DNA of 64,000 nt from the NCBI GenBank assembly GCA_947625735.1, contig CANQPL010000010.1:1-64000 (forward strand). The letters run 5' to 3'. A program made the position numbers and the translations under genes. Source of the stretch: an uncultured Clostridia bacterium (GTDB lineage Bacteria > Bacillota > Clostridia > Oscillospirales > Ruminococcaceae). The notes below the pieces were generated by a model. That model was not told the DNA's origin. It saw only the letters and a list, made by a program, of their open reading frames with translations, and ran no database searches. How positions within the stretch are numbered: position 1 is the stretch's first letter; the number at the start of each line of letters is the position of its first letter. Of the stretch, positions 1 to 8,112 are shown piece after piece.

Positions 1-23
1 TTATTTTCTTTCCCTTTAGGCAT
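1..23 (-). CDS. Start of a leftward gene, cut by the window edge
   Basis: Only the first seven codons are visible (MPKGKEN), beginning at the ATG complementary to 21-23. An AAAGGGGGG stretch lies seven bases upstream as a good ribosome binding site, and an extended -10 sits about 43 bases further upstream at 66-71. These two signals are why I call a gene here. The product cannot be identified from so few residues. Confidence 0.45.
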
Positions 24-65
24 AAAAATGCCCCCCTTTCGTTAGATTCGTTTCGGTATATTTAT

Positions 66-74
66 ATTATACCA
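66..74 (-). promoter_or_regulatory. Extended -10 promoter element
   Basis: Read leftward, 74-66 is TGGTATAAT, an extended -10 (TGnTATAAT). No good -35 lies 17 bases upstream, which extended -10 promoters tolerate. It would drive the gene starting at 23. Confidence 0.5.
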
Positions 75-222
75 CATTGTCCAACTTTTGGGGAGCATTT
101 CAATTCGGGTATATAGGTACTTTTTTCTTTATTGACGTTAAAATAACCGAGATTTCTCAAAATTTGGAAATCTAGATTATTTTGTGCTGTTTTTTTACAG
201 CGCCTTTAACATCGGTGCAAAT

Positions 223-320
223 GAGAGTTATCGAGTTACTATTGAAATATACACGCAAAAATATTGAGCGACCTGCGTGCGGGGTCACCCCGCCGACCTG
301 CAAGCGGGGTCACCCCGCTA
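223..320 (+). repeat. Dispersed palindromic repeat, left copy
   Basis: The gene-free stretch 24-443 holds this repeat plus flanking promoter and terminator signals. It opens with GAGTTATCGAGTTACTATTG (225-244), related to the GTTACCGAGTCACTATTG core near 63.2 and 63.7 kb. It ends with two 25-bp direct repeats (269-293 and 294-318) differing at two bases, each ending in the palindrome GCGGGGTCACCCCGC. The 269-293 unit is identical to 63838-63862. This is a dispersed non-coding family; an open frame crossing it has no sign of being a gene. Confidence 0.75.
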
Positions 321-384
321 AATTTAACATCTTAATAACAGCACAACGAAGTCATATGCATGAAAAAAATCATCTGTATCAGCG

Positions 385-421
385 AAAAAATAAAGCGGCA
401 AAGATATACTGAGCCGCTTTA
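385..421 (-). terminator. Intrinsic terminator of the GH74 gene
   Basis: The inverted repeat TAAAGCGGC (391-399) / GCCGCTTTA (413-421) is followed, read leftward, by a run of T (A385-390 on the + strand). It lies 22 bases past the stop codon of the GH74 gene. Confidence 0.8.
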
Positions 422-443
422 TTGCAGATACTGATTTTAAAAA

Positions 444-2657
444 TTACTTTTCCTTTTTATCACAGTAAACGATCCCCAGTCCCACAGTAGACATATAGCA
501 TCTTCCGTAGACATTCATATCACCCACAACGAACACGCCGTTGCCCGTGCCGCCGAAATTATGAAGATCGTCATTTACTCTTGTCCAGCTGCCGCCCTCG
601 TCCTCAGACATATAAATTCCCTTGATATCCGAGTCCATAGGCGTTCCCCAGACGTAGATCACATAAGGATCGCCCTCGTTTTTGGGAGCGCCCAGACCTA
701 CAGCTTCGCAGAATTTAAGACCCTTTACAAGCTCAACAGTTTCCCCGTGATCCTTTGAAACCCAGAGACCGCTGCCTCCTGCGGGGATATACAGCTTGCC
801 CTCTTCGCCCGGCGCAACCGCAAGACGCTGATAGTTTGATGATGTGTCCTGTTTTCTTGAAAAGGTTTTTCCGCCGTCAGAGCTTACATACAGCACGCTG
901 TTTGCACAGCCGTATACATAGTCGCTGTTTACGGGATCTCCGATGAGATAGACAGAAGAACTGCCGATAATTCCCTCTGCCTTTTCCCATGTTTCGCCCC
1001 AATCCTCGGTGCGGTAGGTGTAGTAGGAGTTGGAGGGGCTCCAGAGCAGTACGGAGGCATCTGCGGTAAGCGCCACCTTGCCCTTGAAATATGCTTTTCC
1101 CGCTTCGGGAGGGTTGGTTATATCCGTCCATGTCTTGCCGCCGTCCGTAGTATAGCAGAGGAGCTGTCCCGACTCATCGCCGCCCACCTTTGCCCATACG
1201 TCATGATCTCCTGCCGCTACAGCTATACTTGTGCAGGAGCCTATCTGCTTTGTGTGACGCTCGGCAGAGGTGAATATATCCTCATGAACAAAGCCGTCAT
1301 AATCCCCGATCGCTGTTATAAGGGGATAGTCCTTGTAGGAAACGATATCTTCGGGAACTACCTCCTCAATTCCCTTTGATTCAAAGTAAAATTCGGGAGC
1401 GGCGTCCCAGATATTGTCGCAGGCAAAAATACCGTTTCCCGAGTTTACAAGCACTCTGTCGGTGTCGCCGCTGTCCATGGCAAGGCAGCTGCACCAGTGT
1501 ATCGCCGCATTTTTTATCCAGTCGATGCCGTTTGTGGACATGGTATATTTGCCGTCCAGCTCCTCCCATGTAGCGCCGCCGTCAACAGTGCGGTAGAACA
1601 GATCGCCGAATGCGCCGTTGGGCTGCTCTTTCCACACCTCAGAGGTAACAAGCAGGATATTGCTGTCATGATCGGGATCTATGACGATATCTCCCACAGT
1701 GAAGTTGGCAGGGGATATGTTCGTGCCTGTACCTGCATCGGTATCATACTTGTAAAGTGCGCCCTTGCCGCTGTTCCACGGTCCTTCGCTGACGCCGTAG
1801 GATACATAGAGCATTCCCCGTGAATCCAGATCGAAACGGGTGGGCATAAGCCCCTTTGCCTCATCTGTTATTCCGGGAAGTACCTTCCATGTTTCGCCCT
1901 TATCATCGGAATAGTATATGTTATCCTCATTGCGGCGGGAAACTCCCGCATATATCCTTGACCTTGCGCTGTCAAAAAGAATGATGTTAACGCCGTTTTC
2001 GTTGGGCGTGCTTGTAACTGGGAACGAGGAAACATTTTCCCATGTGACGCCACCGTCTGACGAACGTATAATTCCGCCTGTACGGCCGCCGCAGTAGATA
2101 GTGTCAGGGTCGTCAGGGTCAACAGCTATGCGTTCGCCGTTTCCTCTGCCCATTCCGTTGCCGCTTACCTTTATCTTGTCCGTAACGTCCACCTGTGTAA
2201 AATGCTCGCCGTAATCGTGTGAAATGAGAATACAGGTCTTGCCGTTGCTGAAATAGGACGTACCTGCCGCAAGATACACGTTAGCGGCATTTGTAGGGTC
2301 AACGGCTATTCCGTCAATTCCTAAAAGCCCCTTGTCGTCCTCTGTGATATCGTAGTTCAGGGATATCCACTTTTCAGCGTCATTATCCCACCGATATGCA
2401 CCGCCCACATCTGTACGGGCATAGAAAAGCCCCGGCTCGTTTGTGTTTATGATACCCGTAACGAACCCGCCGCCGCCTATGGCTACCTGACCGTAATTCC
2501 AGTCGGGATTTTCATAAATTCCCGCATTTTCTTCCTCTGCGGCAGGCTGTGCTGTTTCTGCGGGACCCTCTGTTTCCTTTTTGCTGCACCCTGAAAGCAC
2601 AGACAGGCTCATTACTGCCGCAAGCACAAGAGACAGGGTTTTTTTATATCTTGACAT
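444..2657 (-). CDS. GH74 family xyloglucanase-type lipoprotein
   Basis: A secreted glycoside hydrolase of 737 aa, predicted to cleave xyloglucan-type beta-1,4-glucan at the cell surface. An N-terminal lipoprotein signal ends at LSGC (Cys24), followed by a Glu/Ala-rich linker to about residue 50. The rest is the seven-bladed propeller pattern of GH74, with repeated SxDGGxTW-type Asp-box motifs (for example SSDGGVTWENV). ARTDVGGAYRW (catalytic Asp near residue 83) and GDYDGFVH carry the two acidic residues expected of the family. I start at the ATG at 2657, which has GGAG nine bases upstream; the frame stays open further upstream but that part overlaps the preceding gene and has no signal. It lies 19 bases after the HD-GYP gene and ends at a terminator. 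Specificity within GH74 (endo or exo) cannot be told. Confidence 0.9.
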   Translation of the reverse strand: MSRYKKTLSLVLAAVMSLSVLSGCSKKETEGPAETAQPAAEEENAGIYENPDWNYGQVAIGGGGFVTGIINTNEPGLFYARTDVGGAYRWDNDAEKWISLNYDITEDDKGLLGIDGIAVDPTNAANVYLAAGTSYFSNGKTCILISHDYGEHFTQVDVTDKIKVSGNGMGRGNGERIAVDPDDPDTIYCGGRTGGIIRSSDGGVTWENVSSFPVTSTPNENGVNIILFDSARSRIYAGVSRRNEDNIYYSDDKGETWKVLPGITDEAKGLMPTRFDLDSRGMLYVSYGVSEGPWNSGKGALYKYDTDAGTGTNISPANFTVGDIVIDPDHDSNILLVTSEVWKEQPNGAFGDLFYRTVDGGATWEELDGKYTMSTNGIDWIKNAAIHWCSCLAMDSGDTDRVLVNSGNGIFACDNIWDAAPEFYFESKGIEEVVPEDIVSYKDYPLITAIGDYDGFVHEDIFTSAERHTKQIGSCTSIAVAAGDHDVWAKVGGDESGQLLCYTTDGGKTWTDITNPPEAGKAYFKGKVALTADASVLLWSPSNSYYTYRTEDWGETWEKAEGIIGSSSVYLIGDPVNSDYVYGCANSVLYVSSDGGKTFSRKQDTSSNYQRLAVAPGEEGKLYIPAGGSGLWVSKDHGETVELVKGLKFCEAVGLGAPKNEGDPYVIYVWGTPMDSDIKGIYMSEDEGGSWTRVNDDLHNFGGTGNGVFVVGDMNVYGRCYMSTVGLGIVYCDKKEK

Positions 2658-2676
2658 AGCTTCTGCTCCTTTTTTA

Positions 2677-4512
2677 TCACGCTGAGAATGCTTCCTTTGA
2701 AAAAGCCTCCATTTCTGCTCTTGCAGACTTGAAGCACTCCATAAGAGAGGGGGAGAACACTCCGCATTCACCGTTTAAGATCATGTTGTAAGCCTCCTCC
2801 AATGAGTAGGCGTCCTTGTAGCAGCGTTTGCTGATAAGCGCATCATAAACATCTGCCACCGATACTATCTGCGCCGCTATGGGGATCTCGTCGCCTTTAA
2901 GACCGTCAGGATATCCTCTGCCGTCAAACCGTTCATGATGATAGCGGCATATCTCATAGGAATAGTCATAATAGCTCTTTTCCTGTAAGGCAGACATTGA
3001 GCGGATTATATCGCAGCCCTTGACAGTGTGCTTTTTCATCTCGTCAAACTCCTCCTTTGTGAGCCTGCCGGGTTTTAGGAGGATACTGTCGGGAATTGCG
3101 ATCTTTCCCACATCGTGCATTGCAGAGGCTGAGGAGATTATCTCTATGGTTTCATCGTCAAAATTCACATCGTCCATCATTTCGTTTACATATCTTAAAA
3201 GTATTTTGGTAAAGCCCTTGATGCGGTTGATATGATCTCCCGATTCCACGCTTCTGAACTCTACCACCGTGCTGAGGATATCTATAATGCCGTTATTTAT
3301 TTCCTTTAGCTTGCGTGTCTGCTTTTCACGGACAACATCGTCCACATCAAAGATAGTGACAAGCAGCTCGCCGCTGCTGCCGTCTATACGGAAAAAGTCT
3401 GCTTCCTTCCAGCGGAAATTATCCTCATTTCCATAGCGGAATTCTATTGAGCGGAAATTCTGTGTGCTGTCCTTTTCCTCTGACATCTGCCTTATCACCT
3501 CAGCAAGCAGCTTGAGATCAGAGCCGCAGACCGCTTTCTGGCAATATGCCATAAGCTCCTCAATGCTGCCGCTGCTGCCCTGTCCTGCCTTATTGTCCCT
3601 GCTTTCGAGAATATGATAATAGCCGCCGTTGCGGTTTACATACATAAACGTGTCATATCGTGTGCCGAGAATGCTTGCAACATTATTGTTGACACGCTCT
3701 GACTCTATCCTTATTTTTTCGGCGGCGGCGTCCTCCTCATTAATGGGACGGATAAGCCCTATGGCATGGACAGGACGCAGCTCCCTGTCCATTACCGCAT
3801 TGAGGGAAATGCTGTACCAGCCGATATCGCCGCTTTTATTGTAAAGGCGAATGACCCTCTGTGAGCCTTTTCCCGAGCGGATATCCTCAAAAAGTCCCAC
3901 AACGGCTTCCCTGTCCTCGGAAAATATCCTGTCAGCGGCGGTAAGAGCCTCTTCGGGAGAAACACCGTCCCCAAAGAAATCAAGTCCCTCTGAATTTCTC
4001 AGCACAATTGCAATTCCCTGATCTATGCTGTAATCGAAAAGGAATCCCTCATACTCTGCCGATGTACCCGCATCGTTTTTAAATCCGCCGCCCATGCGGT
4101 TATTGTCGATAACGCTGTCAGCAGGATCAATGACCATTCCGAAAATGCCTATAACGCTGCCGTCGTCATCGAGAACAGGCTCTTTATAGATGTCGTAATA
4201 TTTGATGTCATGACCGCAGAGGGTGGGTGAAAGCATACGGCTGCCCTTTTTGCTTGCCATGATAGCCTTGTCGTCATCGTAAAAGCTCTTTGCTATTTCC
4301 TCGGACTGCTGGAGATCAAAGTCGGTCTTTCCGTAAAGACCGCCCCTCTCCACGCCGTTCAGGGTGTCGCATACTCTGTTGGTAAAGCAGTATTTGCAGT
4401 CGGTATTCTTGACAAACATATTAACAGGGATAGCGTCAAAGACCTTTTCAAGGTAATGATTGCGTTCTTCAAGCTCCTTTACACGCTGTTCAAGCTCCTG
4501 TATCCTATCCAT
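2677..4512 (-). CDS. PAS-domain HD-GYP signalling protein (putative c-di-GMP phosphodiesterase)
   Basis: A 611-aa soluble protein. It starts with a short coiled coil (about residues 1-25), then a PAS domain (DAIPVNMFVKN... to about 130), further PAS/PAC-like segments in the middle, and a C-terminal HD-GYP domain. The HD-GYP motifs are clear: SAMHDVGKIAIPDSILLKP, YHHERFDGRGYPDGL and SVADVYDALIS. This family hydrolyses cyclic di-GMP or other cyclic dinucleotides. No GGDEF domain or membrane segment is seen, so sensing is probably cytoplasmic. I choose the ATG at 4512: an in-frame TTG at 4524 abuts the GGAG and would leave no spacing. It sits between proS and the GH74 gene on the same strand; co-transcription could tie glycan degradation to nucleotide signalling, but that is inference. 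Confidence 0.85.
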   Translation of the reverse strand: MDRIQELEQRVKELEERNHYLEKVFDAIPVNMFVKNTDCKYCFTNRVCDTLNGVERGGLYGKTDFDLQQSEEIAKSFYDDDKAIMASKKGSRMLSPTLCGHDIKYYDIYKEPVLDDDGSVIGIFGMVIDPADSVIDNNRMGGGFKNDAGTSAEYEGFLFDYSIDQGIAIVLRNSEGLDFFGDGVSPEEALTAADRIFSEDREAVVGLFEDIRSGKGSQRVIRLYNKSGDIGWYSISLNAVMDRELRPVHAIGLIRPINEEDAAAEKIRIESERVNNNVASILGTRYDTFMYVNRNGGYYHILESRDNKAGQGSSGSIEELMAYCQKAVCGSDLKLLAEVIRQMSEEKDSTQNFRSIEFRYGNEDNFRWKEADFFRIDGSSGELLVTIFDVDDVVREKQTRKLKEINNGIIDILSTVVEFRSVESGDHINRIKGFTKILLRYVNEMMDDVNFDDETIEIISSASAMHDVGKIAIPDSILLKPGRLTKEEFDEMKKHTVKGCDIIRSMSALQEKSYYDYSYEICRYHHERFDGRGYPDGLKGDEIPIAAQIVSVADVYDALISKRCYKDAYSLEEAYNMILNGECGVFSPSLMECFKSARAEMEAFSKEAFSA

Positions 4513-4552
4513 AACAGCAGTCAACTCCTTTTCCCGATATTTTTACCTTTTA

Positions 4553-5998
4553 TCAATAAGCCTTGCCCCAGTAGACCATTGCTTTTGCAGGCTTGCCGCA
4601 GCAGACGCACTTGTCAGAAAGCTGTTCCTGTTCAAAGGGTATGCATCTGGAGCCTACGCCCGTTACCTCCTTGACCTTATCTTCGCAGGCTTCATCTCCG
4701 CACCACATTGCTTTTATAAATCCGTCGCCTTTCTTTTCAAGGACATCTGTTATCTCGTCCATGGTAAGACAGGAGTATGTGCGTTTTTCCCTGTTTTCGA
4801 GAGCCGCCCTGTAAAGTCCGTCATGAACTGCTTTGAGCTTCTCATCAACCGCCTTTTCAAGCTCTGCAAGAGATACAAAGGACTTCTCCCTGTTGTGGCG
4901 TGTTACCATGACGCACTGATCCTGTTCTATGTCCTTAGGACCCAGCTCAATGCGGAGAGGTACGCCTTTCATTTCATACTCAGCAAATTTCCAGCCCGGA
5001 GAATTGTCACTGTCGTCCAGCTTTACCCTTATGCCGTGAGCTTTGAGCCGCTCTTCAAGCTCTCTTGCCTTGTCAAGCACACCCTCCTTGAACTGCTGAA
5101 CGGGTATTATGACCGCCTGAACAGGCGCAACAGCAGGCGGCAGCACAAGTCCGTTATTATCGCCGTGTGTCATGATGATAGCGCCTATAAGACGTGTTGT
5201 CACGCCCCATGAGGTCTGGTGAGGGTAGACTTTTTTGTTCTCCTTGTCAGTGTACATAATGTCAAAGGCTTTTGCAAAACCATCGCCGAAGTAGTGTGAT
5301 GTACCTGCCTGCAAAGCCTTTCCGTCATGCATGAGCGCTTCTATTGCATAGGTAGCCTCCGCACCTGCAAACTTGTCGCTGTCTGTCTTTCTGCCTTTTA
5401 CAACAGGCATTGCAAGGCTTTCCTCGCAGAATTTTGCGTATATGCCCAGCATTTTTTCTGTTTCCTCCACAGCCTCCTCGGCAGTGGCATGGATAGTGTG
5501 ACCCTCCTGCCATAAAAATTCTCTTGAACGCAGGAAAGGTCTTGTGGTTTTCTCCCACCTTACCACGCTTACCCACTGATTATAGAGCTTCGGCAGATCT
5601 CTGTAGGAATGTACGATATTTGCATAATGCTCACAGAAAAGCGTTTCTGAGGTAGGACGCACGCAAAGTCTGTCCTCGAGCTTTTCATTTCCGCCGTAAG
5701 TGACCCACGCTACTTCGGGGGCAAAGCCCTCTACATGATCCTTTTCTTTCTGCAAAAGGCTTTCGGGAATAAACATTGGCATACAAACGTTTTCATGTCC
5801 TGTTTCCTTGAACATACCGTCAAGTATGCGCTGAATATTCTCCCAGATCGCATAGCCGTAGGGACGTATAACCATACAGCCTTTTACACTTGTATACTCG
5901 ATAAGCTCCGCCTTTTTGACGATATCGGTATACCATTTTGCAAAATCCTCCTCCATAGAGGTAATGGCATCGACCATTTTTTTATTATCCTTTGACAT
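4553..5998 (-). CDS. proS: Prolyl-tRNA synthetase, archaeal/eukaryote-like short type
   Basis: Charges tRNA-Pro with proline. The 481-aa length, the start ([20 protein letters not shown]), [17 protein letters not shown] and [17 protein letters not shown] match the short ProRS type that lacks the editing insertion between motifs 2 and 3. The C-terminal domain carries four Cys residues (CGDEACED and KCVCCGK), the zinc site of this type, and ends in the usual aromatic-rich tail (VYWGKAY). It lies seven bases after the small membrane protein gene, so the pair is probably co-transcribed. I saw no T-box leader, as might be expected since it is not first in the run. Confidence 0.97.
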   Translation of the reverse strand: MSKDNKKMVDAITSMEEDFAKWYTDIVKKAELIEYTSVKGCMVIRPYGYAIWENIQRILDGMFKETGHENVCMPMFIPESLLQKEKDHVEGFAPEVAWVTYGGNEKLEDRLCVRPTSETLFCEHYANIVHSYRDLPKLYNQWVSVVRWEKTTRPFLRSREFLWQEGHTIHATAEEAVEETEKMLGIYAKFCEESLAMPVVKGRKTDSDKFAGAEATYAIEALMHDGKALQAGTSHYFGDGFAKAFDIMYTDKENKKVYPHQTSWGVTTRLIGAIIMTHGDNNGLVLPPAVAPVQAVIIPVQQFKEGVLDKARELEERLKAHGIRVKLDDSDNSPGWKFAEYEMKGVPLRIELGPKDIEQDQCVMVTRHNREKSFVSLAELEKAVDEKLKAVHDGLYRAALENREKRTYSCLTMDEITDVLEKKGDGFIKAMWCGDEACEDKVKEVTGVGSRCIPFEQEQLSDKCVCCGKPAKAMVYWGKAY

Positions 5999-6004
5999 TG
6001 TGAA

Positions 6005-6277
6005 CTACTCCTTTTTATCAGTATCATCATCGAGATTTTTTTCGCCCTCATAAATATCCTTTACCTTATAATCACCCGCCGCAGCGGGAGGAGGCTTTTC
6101 ACCCTTTATCCCGAAAAGCCTGTCAACAGCGGCAGCTATTTTCGGCATAAGCTCCGTCACAAGATAGATAAGCACCATGGCAAGAAGCCCCATAAGCAGA
6201 GCCGCTCCTCCCGTTCCGCTGTCAGCGCCCGTATCTGCGGGAGCGGGTACCTCTGTATATGCAGTTGTTTCCTCCAT
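6005..6277 (-). CDS. Small single-pass membrane protein, unknown function
   Basis: A 90-aa protein with a Thr/Ala/Asp-rich N-terminus, one membrane helix (GGAALLMGLLAMVLIYLV, about residues 23-40) and a charged C-terminal tail rich in Lys, Asp and Glu. The ATG at 6277 has AGG eight bases upstream; an in-frame GTG at 6286 overlaps that same ribosome binding site and is less likely. It starts just after the tetR stop (6283-6285) and ends six bases before proS. I do not recognise a family. Confidence 0.6.
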   Translation of the reverse strand: MEETTAYTEVPAPADTGADSGTGGAALLMGLLAMVLIYLVTELMPKIAAAVDRLFGIKGEKPPPAAAGDYKVKDIYEGEKNLDDDTDKKE

Positions 6278-6282
6278 ACCGT

Positions 6283-6918
6283 TCACCTCACCTGTCTTAC
6301 AGACAGCAGAAAATCAAATGTGCCCTTTTCTGTTTGCAGACTGCTTTCAAGCACCTTTGCAAGTATCTTCATTTTCTGCGGGATACGTTCCCTGCTGTCG
6401 GGGAAAATGCTGTCGTCAAGGAAAAAGGTAAGCACAGCAACTATCATTTCAGCGCTTTCATCGGGTGTATCGGTAGTGACAGTACCCTCTGCGATGCATT
6501 CCCTTAAAAGCTGCGCCAGCACAGGGGATATTACTTTCACAGCCACACAGTTGAGGATACGGTGGAGTGAAAGGTCATTGTTAAGATTAATGAAATGAAG
6601 CACATTTTTTTCCTTTGAAGAAAATTCCCTTTTTATCACGCTTTCAAACAGCAGCTTCATTTTTCCCGCAGCAGAAATAACTCCTCTTTCGCTCAGACTG
6701 TCAAGATACTCGCGCACAGCCCGTTTGTAGCATCTTTCCACCACAAGCTCCAGTATCTCGTCCTTGCCCGAAAAATAATAGTATATGCTGCCCTTGCCTA
6801 TGCCCGCCCGTGCGGCAATAGCCTCCACAGATATTTCCCCGTAGGGCATTTCGGAGATAAGCTCCTCTGTGGCGGCAAAAATAAGTTCTCTTTTATCCTC
6901 GCTTTTCAAAGACAACAC
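6283..6918 (-). CDS. TetR/AcrR family transcriptional regulator
   Basis: A 211-aa regulator. The N-terminal helix-turn-helix is typical of TetR proteins: IAARAGIGKGSIYYYFSGKDEI at about residues 33-54. The C-terminal ligand-binding region is all-helical and not recognisable. The gene begins with GTG at 6918 or a close TTG (6915 or 6906); none has a strong ribosome binding site, so the start is uncertain by a few codons. It is divergent from the 7.1-11.4 kb acyl-activation cluster, with a palindromic operator candidate (7055-7071) between the genes. It probably represses that cluster and perhaps itself; the ligand may be an acyl product or an amphipathic molecule. This is inference from position. 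Confidence 0.88.
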   Translation of the reverse strand: MLSLKSEDKRELIFAATEELISEMPYGEISVEAIAARAGIGKGSIYYYFSGKDEILELVVERCYKRAVREYLDSLSERGVISAAGKMKLLFESVIKREFSSKEKNVLHFINLNNDLSLHRILNCVAVKVISPVLAQLLRECIAEGTVTTDTPDESAEMIVAVLTFFLDDSIFPDSRERIPQKMKILAKVLESSLQTEKGTFDFLLSVRQVR

Positions 6919-6963
6919 CCACTACATTTAAGTAAAACGGCTTATAATCCGCCTTTAAAGACT

Positions 6964-6992
6964 ATTATATCATAATCCCCGGAAAATTTCAA
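6964..6992 (-). promoter_or_regulatory. Leftward promoter of the tetR run
   Basis: Read leftward: TTGAAA (6992-6987), 17-base spacer, TATAAT (6969-6964) with an extended -10 (TGATATAAT). It lies about 45 bases before the tetR start. Confidence 0.75.
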
Positions 6993-7011
6993 CTAAATTT
7001 CGGAAAAATAC

Positions 7012-7040
7012 TTGACCTTTATGAAAATATGTGGTAAAAT
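7012..7040 (+). promoter_or_regulatory. Rightward promoter of the acyl-activation cluster
   Basis: TTGACC (7012-7017), 17-base spacer, TAAAAT (7035-7040), preceded by TGG. It is back to back with the tetR promoter. Confidence 0.8.
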
Positions 7041-7054
7041 ATATTTAACAATAA

Positions 7055-7071
7055 TTCGACTATCGGTCGAA
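7055..7071. promoter_or_regulatory. Palindromic operator candidate (TetR site)
   Basis: A perfect 6-bp inverted repeat, TTCGAC-TATCG-GTCGAA, lies 14 bases after the -10 of the rightward promoter, where a bound repressor would block early transcription. Size and symmetry suit a TetR dimer. Its assignment to the adjacent regulator is inference. Confidence 0.6.
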
Positions 7072-7136
7072 AATCCGTCAGATGCCGGTTCTGCCCCATT
7101 AAGCGGATACTCACCGAAAGAAAAGAGGGCGTTATT

Positions 7137-8090
7137 ATGAACAAGTTAATTGCCGCTGCAGGGACGGCGGCACTTCTGGGCGCAGCGGGAACAGCGGCTG
7201 GCGCTTACACACTCTTCAAAAGAGTTATCCCCCGTCAGGACGAGGCCAAGGTGGACATCAGTGAAATGGCTGACATGAGCCGCTGGGAGGAATACAAGAC
7301 AAACACCATTCACCCCAACAAGGAATGGCTCATGGCAAGACCTGCGGAGCATATCACCATAAAGGCAAGGGACGGCATCACTCTCCACAGTGACTATTTT
7401 GCAGCAGACGGTGAAGCGGATACCATAGCTGTATGCCTCCACGGCTACACAGGACAGGGACTGAGTGACTGCGCCACCATTGCAACGGTATTTCTGAAAA
7501 AGGGGATAGATGCCCTTGTGGTGGATAACCGTGCTCACGGAAAAAGTGAGGGGAAATATATCGGCTTCGGCATTCTTGACAGATTTGACTGTATGTCATG
7601 GATAAAGTATCTTAACGTGCGTTTCGGCGGCAAAAAGAAGATCATACTTTACGGCGTGTCCATGGGCGGCACTACTGTGCTTATGACGGCGGGATTTTCC
7701 GATCTGCCCGAAAATGTGAAAGCAATTGTTGCAGACTGTGCATTTACCTCCCCCTATGATGTGTTCGCTCATATTTTAAAGAGGGATTATCATCTGCCTG
7801 CGTTCCCTGTAATGAACATAAACGATGCACTGTGCCGCAAAACGGCAGGCTACGGCTTTAAGGACTACTCCACTCTTACTGCGGTAAAGGCGACAAGATG
7901 TCCTGTTCTGTTTATCCACGGCAAGGCAGATAATTTTGTCCCCACAGATATGAGCCGTCAGAATTATGAAGCGTGTACTGCTCCGAAAGATATTCTTCTT
8001 GTGGAAAATGCGGGTCATGCGGCAAGCTATTACGAGAACCCCCCGCTTTATGAGGAAAAGCTCTTTTCTTTTCTTGATAAATATCTCTAA
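7137..8090 (+). CDS. Membrane-anchored alpha/beta hydrolase
   Basis: A 317-aa serine hydrolase. An N-terminal Ala/Gly-rich hydrophobic helix (about residues 5-28) probably anchors it in the membrane. The alpha/beta hydrolase fold follows: CLHGYTGQG (oxyanion strand), VVDNRAHGKSEG, the nucleophile elbow GVSMGG (Ser near 180), FIHGKADNFVP (acid residue) and ENAGHAASY (His). This resembles the YqkD/peptidase S9-like hydrolases of Firmicutes. It is the first gene after the regulated promoter and lies 22 bases before the condensation-type enzyme, so it could release, trim or detoxify the cluster product, as thioesterase-like hydrolases do in peptide pathways; that role is inferred. Confidence 0.85.
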   Translation: MNKLIAAAGTAALLGAAGTAAGAYTLFKRVIPRQDEAKVDISEMADMSRWEEYKTNTIHPNKEWLMARPAEHITIKARDGITLHSDYFAADGEADTIAVCLHGYTGQGLSDCATIATVFLKKGIDALVVDNRAHGKSEGKYIGFGILDRFDCMSWIKYLNVRFGGKKKIILYGVSMGGTTVLMTAGFSDLPENVKAIVADCAFTSPYDVFAHILKRDYHLPAFPVMNINDALCRKTAGYGFKDYSTLTAVKATRCPVLFIHGKADNFVPTDMSRQNYEACTAPKDILLVENAGHAASYYENPPLYEEKLFSFLDKYL

Positions 8091-8112
8091 GTAATAAAGG
8101 AGGACGGGTAAA

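Noticed and set aside
182-412. Open frame of 76 codons at the left end
   Set aside because: It crosses the dispersed repeat and the terminator, has no ribosome binding site, and its residues look random.
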